Positions 44,007 to 52,227 of a stretch of 64,000 bases of DNA are shown one piece after another. Origin of the DNA: Desulfallas sp. Bu1-1 (GTDB lineage: Bacteria; Bacillota; Desulfotomaculia; Desulfotomaculales; Desulfallaceae); the NCBI RefSeq assembly GCF_015594625.1, contig NZ_JADNRQ010000007.1, positions 62,001-126,000 on the forward strand, in the 5' to 3' direction. The notes under the pieces were generated by a model, which did no database searches, was not told the origin of the DNA, and saw nothing but the letters and a program-made list of their open reading frames with translations. Each line of letters opens with the position of its first letter. The first letter of the stretch is position 1. A program made the position numbers and the translations under genes.

Positions 44007-44602
44007 TGAGGCTGGTGCTGGCCACCCACAACGAGGGTAAGGTTAGGGAACTTCAGGAATTACTGGCATCAACCGGGTTTGAGGTGGTTTCGCTGGCGCG
44101 CTACCCCCATGTGCCCGAAGTGGTGGAAGATGGTGAAACCTTCCGTGATAATGCCATAAAAAAAGCGCGCGAAGTTTCGGCCGCGGTGGGAGAAATTACC
44201 CTGGCCGACGATTCCGGCCTGGAAGTAGACTACCTGAACGGCGCGCCGGGGGTACACTCGGCCCGTTTTGCCGGGGAAGGCCACGATGATGCTGCCAACA
44301 ACAAAAAGCTCCTGCGGCTGCTGGAGGGGGTGTCCTGGGAAAAAAGAACGGCCAGGTTTCGCTGCGTAGTAGCGGTAGCAACCCCCGATGGTCGAGTGGC
44401 AACGGCCGAAGGAACGTGTGAGGGAATCATTTCCACTGAACCGCGGGGAGAAAATGGTTTTGGATATGATCCACTCTTTTTTGTTCCGGAATATGGCAAA
44501 ACTTTTGCAGAATTGAACAGCGAAGAAAAAAACGCCATTAGTCACCGGGGTCGTGCATTGAACAATGCCAGGAAGATCCTGGACAACCTGATTGCCGGCT
44601 AA
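44003..44602 (+). CDS. rdgB: XTP/dITP diphosphatase (RdgB/HAM1)
   Basis: 199 residues. [54 protein letters not shown] and [19 protein letters not shown] are the family motifs. It removes deaminated purine nucleoside triphosphates (XTP, ITP, dITP) from the pool. Overlaps rph by 4 bp; ATG at 44006 is an alternative. Clean-up of deaminated purines fits with adenine deaminase elsewhere in the window only loosely. Confidence 0.96.
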   Translation: MMRLVLATHNEGKVRELQELLASTGFEVVSLARYPHVPEVVEDGETFRDNAIKKAREVSAAVGEITLADDSGLEVDYLNGAPGVHSARFAGEGHDDAANNKKLLRLLEGVSWEKRTARFRCVVAVATPDGRVATAEGTCEGIISTEPRGENGFGYDPLFFVPEYGKTFAELNSEEKNAISHRGRALNNARKILDNLIAG

Positions 44603-44655
44603 CCTGTCCCGGTTATATAATCAGATTACTACCCCGGTATCGGGGAGGTTCAACC

Positions 44656-45129
44656 ATGCGCATAGTTGTTTTCAGCGATACCCACGGCTCGATCAACCGC
44701 GCGTTAACTGCCGTTAATAAAATAGGTAAATTCGATGCCCTGATCCACGCGGGAGACCACTACAGCGACGCCGGACGTCTCGCATCCCTTTTGAAAATAC
44801 CCGCTTATGCCGTGGCGGGCAACTGCGATACGCTGCGTAGCGGGCCCGAAGAATTGATTATCACCCCCAAAGGCTGTAAAATATATATTACCCACGGCCA
44901 CCTGTTTCGGGCCAAGGACACTTTACAGCCACTGTTTTACCGGGCACGGGAAATAAACGCCAACGTGGTGGTTTTCGGGCACACTCACGTGCCGCTCAGC
45001 ATTAGGGAGGAAAGTATCCTGCTGTTTAATCCCGGCAGCACGACGCGACCGGTTGGCGGATTTAAAGCCGGTTTTGGTATCCTCACAATTAGTGATGATA
45101 ACGTGGAAGCGGAATTAATCTCAATTTAG
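44656..45129 (+). CDS. YfcE-type metallophosphoesterase
   Basis: 157 residues, calcineurin-like phosphoesterase fold. Metal ligands in FSDTHG, IHAGDH, AGNCD, ITHGH and FGHTHVP are all present. YfcE family members act on phosphodiesters in vitro; the natural substrate is unknown. GGGGAGG lies before the ATG. It follows rdgB by 53 bp. Confidence 0.93.
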   Translation: MRIVVFSDTHGSINRALTAVNKIGKFDALIHAGDHYSDAGRLASLLKIPAYAVAGNCDTLRSGPEELIITPKGCKIYITHGHLFRAKDTLQPLFYRAREINANVVVFGHTHVPLSIREESILLFNPGSTTRPVGGFKAGFGILTISDDNVEAELISI

Positions 45130-45176
45130 AAAATCATATTTAATCAATTTACATTCTTTTGACCTAAAATTACATT

Positions 45177-45205
45177 TTGACTACCGGCAAACTTTTTAGT
45201 ATAAT
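45177..45205 (+). promoter_or_regulatory. Sigma-A promoter of the tRNA cluster
   Basis: TTGACT (45177-45182), a 17-base spacer, and consensus TATAAT (45200-45205), about 42 bp before tRNA-Gly. Confidence 0.85.
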
Positions 45206-45246
45206 GTTTATGTTCGCTTAAATAGAATAGTCTCCCAATACAACGG

Positions 45247-45320
45247 GCGGGTGTAGCTCAATGGTAGAGCCCTGGCCTTCCAAGCCAGTCGCGTGGGTTC
45301 GATTCCCATCACCCGCTCCA
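45247..45320 (+). tRNA. tRNA-Gly (anticodon TCC)
   Basis: 74 nt; acceptor GCGGGTG/CACCCGC, anticodon stem CTGGC/GCCAG with loop CTTCCAA, TPsiC GTGGGTTCGATTCCCAT, encoded CCA. First of three tRNAs. Confidence 0.96.
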
Positions 45321-45327
45321 TATTTAT

Positions 45328-45404
45328 CTCCCGGTAGCTCAGCTGGACAGAGCAACGGACTTCTAATCCGTGGGTCGGGGGTTCGAATCCCTCCCGGGAG
45401 GCCA
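45328..45404 (+). tRNA. tRNA-Arg (anticodon TCT)
   Basis: 77 nt; acceptor CTCCCGG/CCGGGAG, anticodon stem ACGGA/TCCGT with loop CTTCTAA, encoded CCA. Confidence 0.95.
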
Positions 45405-45453
45405 TCAGCAAGCAGCCAAACTTTTTGGGGTTTGGCCTTTAATTTGGGACAAT

Positions 45454-45538
45454 GCGGGCGTGGCGGAACGGCAGACGCGCTGGACTTAGGATCCAGTGGG
45501 GCACACCCGTGGGGGTTCAAATCCCTTCGCCCGCACCA
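45454..45538 (+). tRNA. tRNA-Leu (anticodon TAG)
   Basis: 85 nt with the long variable arm typical of tRNA-Leu; acceptor GCGGGCG/CGCCCGC, anticodon stem CTGGA/TCCAG with loop CTTAGGA, encoded CCA. An integrase-related repeat begins 10 bp after its 3' end. Confidence 0.95.
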
Positions 45539-45548
45539 AGAAAAAGTT

Positions 45549-45790
45549 TGACGGCATTTAGACATTTGCCTAAATATACCCTTTTTAAGTGCAATCCGGT
45601 GTGTCTAAAACAAGCCCGTCAAACACAACGGATTATCCCCCTTCGCAAAATCCATGAAGGGGGTTTTTATTTTATGGCAAAGTTGTTCGTTTGGAGAAAC
45701 ATTTACCCGACGCATGGCAAGACGCCATGCAAGACTTTCTTTACTGGAAGCAAGCACAAGGTGAAACCGCTTCCACATAAGATTTTTGGA
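45549..45790 (+). pseudogene. Integrase leader and N-terminus remnant (dispersed repeat, copy 2)
   Basis: Closely matches the reverse complement of 17710-17940: an untranslated leader with a hairpin, then an ATG at 45674 (GCAAAGTTGTTCG...) and the start of the recombinase (CAAGACTTTCTTTACTGG). One base is lost soon after the ATG (AAAGTT to AAGTT), shifting the frame; similarity fades after about 45770. It is an inactive fragment, inserted next to tRNA-Leu. Confidence 0.82.
45637..45673 (+). terminator. Terminator-like hairpin abutting the integrase start (copy 2)
   Basis: CCCCCTTC (45637-45644) pairs with GAAGGGGG (45656-45663), followed by TTTTTATTTT and then ATG at 45674. The extra TTC/GAA pairs are not matched in copy 1, so the two copies differ in the inner stem but keep the outer stem and T-tract. 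Confidence 0.65.
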
Positions 45791-46376
45791 ACAGCTATTT
45801 GCCGGGTAAGGGTTATCATATCATCCGGCTTTTTCAACGCCGTTTTAAGACGGGTTAAATTCTTCCGCTGATTTTATCTATCACGGGATTAACCCCCCTT
45901 AAAAAGCCTTTAAATGGCTCTAAGGCAATACCTAAAACTACGGCCAAAAGCAGGGAAAATAAACCACTGTTTCCAGTAAACCCCCTTCGTCAAAACCATT
46001 ATTATGACTTTTTAATTTCCATGTAATTTTTTTCTTTTCTTTTATTACTTAATAATATATAATAATTACGCTACCAATAAATATACTTATTTAAATTTTA
46101 GCGAAACTAGTATTAAGTGTGAGCGAACAGTGGAATTTAAAATTTCTGTTTTCAAAGTATTTAATCTTTTTATATGACAACATTTTTATTTTGGTATCAT
46201 CTTTACAAATAGCGTAAAGTGTTTTATGTTTTAACCATTAGTATTTTAAGATATATAATAAAGTTTAAGCTTTATTATTTTCAGAAATATAGCTCAAATT
46301 GAGCTTTATATACCTTAAAAGTTAATATTTGTTTTTGAAATATAGTTTACTTATAAATCAAGGGGGAGGCTGGAGT
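45791..46376. other. AT-rich non-coding region upstream of hdrC
   Basis: About 590 bp of low GC content with no convincing gene. A minus-strand stretch (45855-45988) encodes a hydrophobic peptide (LFSLLLAVVLGIALEPFKGF, then LRGVNPVIDKISGRI) but has no start codon and a stop just upstream, so it is only a possible remnant. The rest may hold the hdrC promoter, which I could not fix. Confidence 0.5.
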
Positions 46377-47015
46377 ATGGGGTTTATTAATGCCGAAAAA
46401 AGGAACTTCTTTAATGAGGTCAGAGAAAGAAGCGGGCAACCGATAGAATTGTGTTACCAATGCCAGAAATGTGCTTCCGGTTGTATAGCTACCCAGTATG
46501 CTGATTATTATCCGAATGAAATTATCCGCATGCTGCAATTTGGTCAGATAGACCGGGTTTTAAATTGTTCAAGCATCTGGATATGCTCCAGCTGTGAAAC
46601 CTGCGGAGCAAGGTGCCCCAATGGGATCAATGTCGCCGAAGTAATGGATGCCTTAAAGGAAATGGCCATTGCCAGGGGTATAATCAAGGAAAAGAAAATC
46701 AATTTATTCCACAACGTTTTTTTGAATTCCGTCCGTTCGCACGGGCGTGTGCACGAAGGCTCAATGATGGCCATTTACAAATTAAAGAGCGGCGATTTAA
46801 TGTCCGACCTGGACATAGGCTGGCAAATGTTTAAAAAAGGCAAAATGCCTTTATTACCACACCGCATCAAGGCCAGGGGCAAACTGAAAAATATATTTAA
46901 TAAGACAAGTTCGAACTCATATCATTCCACCGTGAAACCGGGGGTTGATCCGGGCGGCAAAGCCGGCGATAAAGGATTAATTGCCTACAGGCCCCAGGAT
47001 GAGTGTAAAAGTTAA
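46377..47015 (+). CDS. hdrC: Heterodisulfide reductase subunit C-like FeS protein
   Basis: 212 residues. Two 4Fe-4S motifs, CYQCQKCASGC and CSSCETCGARCP, in the first 85 residues, as in HdrC, which relays electrons between HdrA and HdrB. ATG 46377 follows a GGGGGAGG site; the upstream ATG 46329 adds atypical residues. The basic C-terminus (about 150-212) is unlike methanogen HdrC. It is separated by 336 bp from hdrB, although the three subunits are usually contiguous. Confidence 0.9.
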   Translation: MGFINAEKRNFFNEVRERSGQPIELCYQCQKCASGCIATQYADYYPNEIIRMLQFGQIDRVLNCSSIWICSSCETCGARCPNGINVAEVMDALKEMAIARGIIKEKKINLFHNVFLNSVRSHGRVHEGSMMAIYKLKSGDLMSDLDIGWQMFKKGKMPLLPHRIKARGKLKNIFNKTSSNSYHSTVKPGVDPGGKAGDKGLIAYRPQDECKS

Positions 47016-47351
47016 GTAAAAAATTGATCAGTAATTCAAATCAAATATGGAGTAATATAATAATGATTTAACTGCAAAAACACCACAGCGGCAGGCGATC
47101 CGGCGGATTTCTGGAGTGAGTGGAACACTGGATGCGGTCCTTAGCCCGTCATATCCCAAGAGTCATGACCCCTTAGGGCGTGAAGAAGTAGTTAGGCAGT
47201 GAGTTGCAAGCGTTAACTACAAGCTTCATCGTCCTTAAGAGTAAAATTGTGAAACGAACGAATGAAACCGCCGGAGCGCCAGATACAAGTAACGGTTTTT
47301 GCAGCGAAATCAATAATTATTTAGCTGAGTGGAGGAAAGGGGTAGCATAAA
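47016..47351. other. Structured spacer between hdrC and hdrB, possible intron remnant
   Basis: A 336-bp gap without a coding frame. It contains paired segments, for example GTAGTTA with TAACTAC and the flanking GAAG with CTTC, and words (GTGAAACGAACGAATG, AAACCGCCGGAGCGCCAG) that look like bacterial group II intron domain I. No reverse-transcriptase gene or clear domain V is present. This is a weak, by-eye assignment. Confidence 0.3.
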
Positions 47352-48206
47352 TTGAAACTTTCCTATTTTCCGGGATGTTCTCTGGGATCAACCGCTAAAG
47401 AATACGATTTATCGGCGCGCGCCGTTTGCCGGGCCCTGGGGCTTGAGCTTGTCGAACTGAAGGATTGGGTTTGCTGCGGGGCCACCTCCGCCCATAGTAC
47501 AAATCACCTGCTGTCCATTGCTCTGCCTTCGCGTAACCTTGCGCTGGCGCAAGAAGCGGGAATGGATTTGGCGATTCCGTGTTCGGCATGTTACAGCCGG
47601 GTAAAAAAAGCCGATTATACAATGCGCAATAATGAAGCAATGCGCAAGGAAATAGAGGATATAGTCGAATTCAATTATAACGGTAAAGTAAATGTGTATT
47701 CACTGATTGAGGCACTGGTTAACAATATAGGGGTTGATGCCATCGGCAAGAGCGTTAAGAAACCTCTCACGGGGCTTAAAGTTGTTTGTTTCTACGGGTG
47801 TCTGCTGGTCAGGCCGCCGGAAGTTACCCGGTTTGACAACAGCGAAAATCCCGTCAGCCTGGATAAAGTGGTTAAAGCCCTTGGCGCCGAGGCCATACCC
47901 TGGTCGTACAAAACCGATTGCTGCGGCGCCAACCTCGGTTTGACATCCAGTGAAGTGGTACAAGGAATGGTGGGCCGGTTACTGGAAGCCGCGCAGGAAG
48001 CGGGAGCCATGGCTATTGTCACCGCCTGCCCGCTCTGTCAATCTAATCTTGAAATGCGCCGCAAGCAACGCGGCACCGATCTTCCCGCCTTTTATTTTAC
48101 GGAGCTTATCGGCATGGCCCTGGATTTGCCCGAATGGAAAAAGTGGTTAAACCTGCATTTAATTGATCCCTGGCCGCTGTTGCGTTCATTATCCCTGGCG
48201 GGCTAA
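47352..48206 (+). CDS. hdrB: Heterodisulfide reductase subunit B-like protein
   Basis: 284 residues with two CCG domains: first C-x-n-CC in SYFPGCSLG...DWVCCGATSAHS with IPCSACYSR, second CFYGCL...KTDCCGANLG with TACPLCQSN. In methanogens HdrB holds the non-cubane clusters that reduce the heterodisulfide; in sulfate reducers and acetogens the disulfide or alternative acceptor is unknown. The start codon at 47352 is TTG (AAATTGAAACTT) with GGAGGAAAGG upstream. It lies 22 bp before hdrA. Confidence 0.94.
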   Translation: MKLSYFPGCSLGSTAKEYDLSARAVCRALGLELVELKDWVCCGATSAHSTNHLLSIALPSRNLALAQEAGMDLAIPCSACYSRVKKADYTMRNNEAMRKEIEDIVEFNYNGKVNVYSLIEALVNNIGVDAIGKSVKKPLTGLKVVCFYGCLLVRPPEVTRFDNSENPVSLDKVVKALGAEAIPWSYKTDCCGANLGLTSSEVVQGMVGRLLEAAQEAGAMAIVTACPLCQSNLEMRRKQRGTDLPAFYFTELIGMALDLPEWKKWLNLHLIDPWPLLRSLSLAG

Positions 48207-48228
48207 TTCTGGCAAATGGAGGTCTGGA

Positions 48229-51200
48229 TTGACATTGAAAAATACTAATTCCAAGCAAAACGGCAAAAAAATTGTGGGTTCCGTAATGATTATTGGAGCC
48301 GGAATCAGTGGAATGCAATCCGCCTTGGATCTGGCCGAAGTGGGCTATAAGGTTTACATTGTTGAAAAATCTCCGGCCATTGGTGGACGCATGCCCATGC
48401 TGGACAAAACATTCCCCACCAACGACTGTTCCATGTGTATTCTTTCCCCCAAACTGGTGGAATGCGGGCGCCACCGCAACATCGACATCCTGACCTGCTC
48501 GGATGTGGTCGGCCTGGCCGGGGAACCGGGTAATTTCACTGTAACCGTAAAAAAACGGCCCCGTTACGTGGACCCGGAAAAATGCTTGGGCTGCGGCTCT
48601 TGTGCCGAAGAATGCCCGGTCAACGTACCCAATGAATTCAACCAGATGTTGAGTAAGCGCAAGGCCATTTACAAGTTATATCCCCAGGCTTATCCCAACG
48701 CCTATATCATCGACGGAAACAAGTGCTTAAAACTGAAAAACCCCAAAGCATGCGGTAAATGTATCAAAGTCTGCCCGGTGGACGCCATTAACCACAGCAT
48801 GGGTGAAGAAACCGTCCGGTTGAACGTTGGAGCCATTATTCTTTGCCCGGGTTATGAATTATTTGACGCCGAATTGCGCGGGGAATACGGTTATGGCGTA
48901 TACGACAACGTCATCACCAGCCTGCAGTTTGAACGCATGCTGAGCGCCTCGGGTCCTTACGAGGGGCACATTCAAAAGGCGGACGGCACCGAGCCCAAGA
49001 AAATCGCCTTTATCCAGTGCGTGGGCTCGCGTGATGTTTCCCTGTGCCGCGGGTACTGCTCCTCGGTTTGCTGTATGTATGCGACCAAGGAAGCCGTCAT
49101 CGCCAAAGAACACGTCCCCGGCCTGGAAACAACTATTTTCAACATGGATATCAGGGCATTCGGCAAAGATTATGAGAAATATTACAACCGCGCCAAAAAT
49201 GAGTATGGTGTGAGATATGTCAAGTGCATGATCTCCTCAGTCAAGGAATTGCAGCAAACAAAGGAACTGCGCCTTAGATACCGCACCGAAGACGGAACCA
49301 TGGTGGAAGAAGATTTCGACATGGTGGTGCTTTCGGTAGGGTTGAAACCGACGGCCGAATCGCTGGAACTGGCCGAAATACTGGGTATTGAACTAAACCA
49401 GTATAATTTCTGCCAGCTCAAAGAGCTGACGGGCGTTCAAACTTCCCGGGAAGGTATCTATGTCGCCGGCGTTTTCAGCGGCCCCAAGGACATCCCGGAA
49501 ACCGTCATGCAGGCCAGTGCTGCGGCGGGAGACAGTGCAGCTTTTCTGGCGCCGGCGCGCAACACCGAAGTTGTAGAAAGGGTATTCCCCGAGGAGAAAG
49601 ACGTCAGCGGGGAGGAACCCCGGATCGGCGTGTTTGTCTGCCACTGCGGCATTAACATAGCAAGCGTGGTTTATATCCCCTCGGTCATCCAGCACGTTGA
49701 AAAGCTTCCTTACGTCGTTTACGCCACAAACAACTTATACGCGTGCTCCCAGGACAGCCAGGCCGCCATGAAGGAATTAATTAAAGAACATAAACTTAAC
49801 CGGATTGTTGTGGCATCGTGCAGCCCGAGGACCCACAAGCCGCTTTTTCAGGAAACCCTGCGTGAAGCGGGTTTGAATCCCAGCTTGTTCGAGATGGCCA
49901 ATATCAGGGACCAGTGTTCCTGGGTACACATGCATGAGCCCGAAAAGGCCACCGAAAAAGCCAAGGACCTGATCAGCGCGGCGGTGGCAAAGGCTGCAAC
50001 GCTCAAGCCTGTGAAAAAAGTCACGGTGGAAGTAACCCGGGAAGCGCTGGTAATTGGCGGAGGCGTAGCTGGTATGACCGCCGCCGTAAGCCTGGCCGGG
50101 CAGGGCCACAAGGTGCATTTACTGGAGAAAAGCGACCGGCTGGGCGGCATGGCTTTGCGCATTAATGAAGGTTTCAACGGTGAAAAAGTGCAGGGCTATA
50201 TTCAGAAACTGATCAACGACGTTAAAAACAACCCGTTGATTAACGTGTATACCGGCAGCGACATCGTTGAGGTATCCGGTTACCTGGGCAATTTTAAAAC
50301 CAAGCTTGATTCCGGACAGGAGATCAAGCATGGCGTCACCATTATCGCCACAGGAGCGGAAGAAGCAAAACCGGTTGAATACCTTTACGGTGAAGACGCA
50401 AGGGTAATGACACAACTGGAATTGGACGAAGCCATTGCCCGCAATGATGAGAAAGTAAAAAAAGCCCGGAACATCGTAATGATCCAGTGCGTCGGTTCCC
50501 GGGAGGAAAGCCGCCCTTATTGCAGCCGCATTTGCTGCACCAAGACGATGAAGCTGGCTTTGAAGCTGAAAAAAATAAATCCCGACGCTTCAATCATTGT
50601 GCTGTACCGGGATATCAGAACCTATAGTTTCAATGAGGACTACTACCGGGAAGCAAGAGCCAACGGCGTAATTTTCGTTCGCTACGAGGTGGACAACAAG
50701 CCGTCGGTGAAGCTTGTATCCAACAACGGAACAAGTGCTTTACAGGTCACCGCAACCGATCACATCCTGCGTGACTCATTTACAATTGACGCGGACCTGG
50801 TTGTGCTGGCCGCACCCATTGTTCCACCCGAGTCCAACCAGCGCCTGTCCCAGCTTTTCAAGGTCCCCTTGAACCCGGACAAGTTCTTCCAGGAAGCGCA
50901 TATGAAGCTACGCCCGGTTGATTTTTCATCCGATGGAGTGTTCATGTGCGGGCTGGCCCACGGTCCCAAAACAATTGAAGAGAGCATTGCCCAGGGCAAA
51001 GCGGCCGCGGGGCGGGCCACCAGCATCCTCAGCCACGAGACTCTGGAATCCAAGGGCGTAGTGGCCGTTGTTGATCCCGACAAGTGCGCGGCATGCCTGA
51101 CCTGTGTGCGGCTGTGCCCCTTCAAGGCGCCGCGGATCAACGAAAAACACGTGGCGGAAATCGAAGCCGTGATTTGCCAGGGCTGCGGGACCTGTGCCGG

Positions 51201-51303
51201 GGAATGCCCCAACAAGGCCATTACCCTGCAAAGTTACAGCGACAAGCAGCTGATTGCTTCCGTGGACGGAATTTTCGCCAATGCCGCACCAGCGTCCAAT
51301 TAA
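48229..51303 (+). CDS. hdrA: HdrA-like flavoprotein with duplicated FAD modules
   Basis: About 1024 residues. A first module has an FAD motif (GAGISGMQSALDLAE), CSMCILSPK and one ferredoxin pair (CLGCGSCAEECP; CGKCIKVCP); the second is a nearly complete HdrA with the VCHCGINI motif, a second FAD motif (VIGGGVAGMTAAVSLA), and a C-terminal pair of 4Fe-4S motifs (CAACLTCVRLCP; CQGCGTCAGECP). A single HdrA is about 650 residues, so this is a fused double form, as in several Firmicutes and Deltaproteobacteria. It may bifurcate electrons through its flavins. TTG 48229 follows GGAGG by 6 nt. A terminator follows. Confidence 0.93.
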   Translation: MTLKNTNSKQNGKKIVGSVMIIGAGISGMQSALDLAEVGYKVYIVEKSPAIGGRMPMLDKTFPTNDCSMCILSPKLVECGRHRNIDILTCSDVVGLAGEPGNFTVTVKKRPRYVDPEKCLGCGSCAEECPVNVPNEFNQMLSKRKAIYKLYPQAYPNAYIIDGNKCLKLKNPKACGKCIKVCPVDAINHSMGEETVRLNVGAIILCPGYELFDAELRGEYGYGVYDNVITSLQFERMLSASGPYEGHIQKADGTEPKKIAFIQCVGSRDVSLCRGYCSSVCCMYATKEAVIAKEHVPGLETTIFNMDIRAFGKDYEKYYNRAKNEYGVRYVKCMISSVKELQQTKELRLRYRTEDGTMVEEDFDMVVLSVGLKPTAESLELAEILGIELNQYNFCQLKELTGVQTSREGIYVAGVFSGPKDIPETVMQASAAAGDSAAFLAPARNTEVVERVFPEEKDVSGEEPRIGVFVCHCGINIASVVYIPSVIQHVEKLPYVVYATNNLYACSQDSQAAMKELIKEHKLNRIVVASCSPRTHKPLFQETLREAGLNPSLFEMANIRDQCSWVHMHEPEKATEKAKDLISAAVAKAATLKPVKKVTVEVTREALVIGGGVAGMTAAVSLAGQGHKVHLLEKSDRLGGMALRINEGFNGEKVQGYIQKLINDVKNNPLINVYTGSDIVEVSGYLGNFKTKLDSGQEIKHGVTIIATGAEEAKPVEYLYGEDARVMTQLELDEAIARNDEKVKKARNIVMIQCVGSREESRPYCSRICCTKTMKLALKLKKINPDASIIVLYRDIRTYSFNEDYYREARANGVIFVRYEVDNKPSVKLVSNNGTSALQVTATDHILRDSFTIDADLVVLAAPIVPPESNQRLSQLFKVPLNPDKFFQEAHMKLRPVDFSSDGVFMCGLAHGPKTIEESIAQGKAAAGRATSILSHETLESKGVVAVVDPDKCAACLTCVRLCPFKAPRINEKHVAEIEAVICQGCGTCAGECPNKAITLQSYSDKQLIASVDGIFANAAPASN

Positions 51304-51324
51304 TTGCCTGCTCCATAAAAATAG

Positions 51325-51354
51325 CCCCTTGCCTATAACGCAAGGGGTTTTTTA
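51325..51354 (+). terminator. Rho-independent terminator of hdrBA
   Basis: CCCCTTGC (51325-51332) pairs with GCAAGGGG (51340-51347), followed by TTTTTTATT. Confidence 0.9.
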
Positions 51355-51370
51355 TTCTGGATTCCATTGA

Positions 51371-51925
51371 TTACTGGGCTAACTTTTCCCAGGCAGCCTG
51401 GTAAACTTGCAAATCCCTGTCGCTGAACAGTACAAACCTGATTTCCGAGGGGATGTCATGGCTTGCAGCAAATTCCCGCACCGCTCCCACCGCTATGCCG
51501 GCGGCCTGGTCAATTGGAAACCGGTAGGCGCCGGTGCTGATCGAGGGGAAAGCGATACTCTTGATGCCCTTCTCAGCGGCAAGTTTCAAACTGTTCAGGT
51601 AGGCGTTGCGCAGCAGTTCCGGTTCCCCCCGGTCGCCGCCGCGCCAGACCGGGCCCACGGTATGGATAACGTACCTGGCCGGCAGGTTGCCCCCGGTGGT
51701 AATAACGGCTTCCCCGGTGGGACAGCCGCCCTGCCTGGCCCTGATTTGCTTGCATTCCTCCAGTATTTGCGGGCCACCCGCCCGGTGAATGGCCCCGTCC
51801 ACACCCCCGCCGCCGAGCAGGCTGGAATTGGCGGCGTTGACGATGGCTTCGGTATCCTGCCGGGTGATATCCCCGCGCAAAAACATGATTTTAGTCCCAT
51901 TTACGATATAGTCCAATTTATTCAC
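51371..51925 (-). CDS. Macrodomain protein (O-acetyl-ADP-ribose deacetylase-like)
   Basis: 184 residues, a single macrodomain. The ADP-ribose-binding loop is seen in AIVNAANSSLLGGGGVDGAIHRAGG, and IAFPSISTGAYRFPID is the second signature. This MacroD/YmdB type removes acetyl from O-acetyl-ADP-ribose, the by-product of sirtuins; one sirtuin is encoded 10 kb away. It is monocistronic. No fused domain. Confidence 0.93.
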   Translation of the reverse strand: MNKLDYIVNGTKIMFLRGDITRQDTEAIVNAANSSLLGGGGVDGAIHRAGGPQILEECKQIRARQGGCPTGEAVITTGGNLPARYVIHTVGPVWRGGDRGEPELLRNAYLNSLKLAAEKGIKSIAFPSISTGAYRFPIDQAAGIAVGAVREFAASHDIPSEIRFVLFSDRDLQVYQAAWEKLAQ

Positions 51926-51953
51926 CCCCGGTAATACTTGTAATAATGAACCA

Positions 51954-52127
51954 TCAGCGACGGTCCGGAAATATTCTTTTCAACGCTACGCTGCAGATTA
52001 TCGCCATGATTACCCCCGCCGCCATGCTCAAGTTTTCCGACAAGTTTGTGCGGGTGGCCAGCAAGTAGTAGGTCATTACCGATGCGAATACTGTAATCAT
52101 CATGGGTATCAAGGTTCTGCTTCTCAT
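51954..52127 (-). CDS. Small membrane protein, 57 aa
   Basis: ATG at 52127 with GAGGTG 7 nt upstream. The product begins MRSRTLIPMMITVFASVMTYY and has two predicted hydrophobic stretches (TLIPMMITVFASVMTYYLLA and SMAAGVIMAIICSVAL), ending RIFPDRR. No family recognised. It reads toward the macrodomain gene, 28 bp away. Confidence 0.6.
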   Translation of the reverse strand: MRSRTLIPMMITVFASVMTYYLLATRTNLSENLSMAAGVIMAIICSVALKRIFPDRR

Positions 52128-52227
52128 CAAGTTACACCTCTGTCCTGAAGCAGCCGGCGCCGGGGAGGGGAGAATAGAAGAGCTTGCATTGCACGCTCAA
52201 AACCCCGGCGCTGAGGGATGAAGAGAC

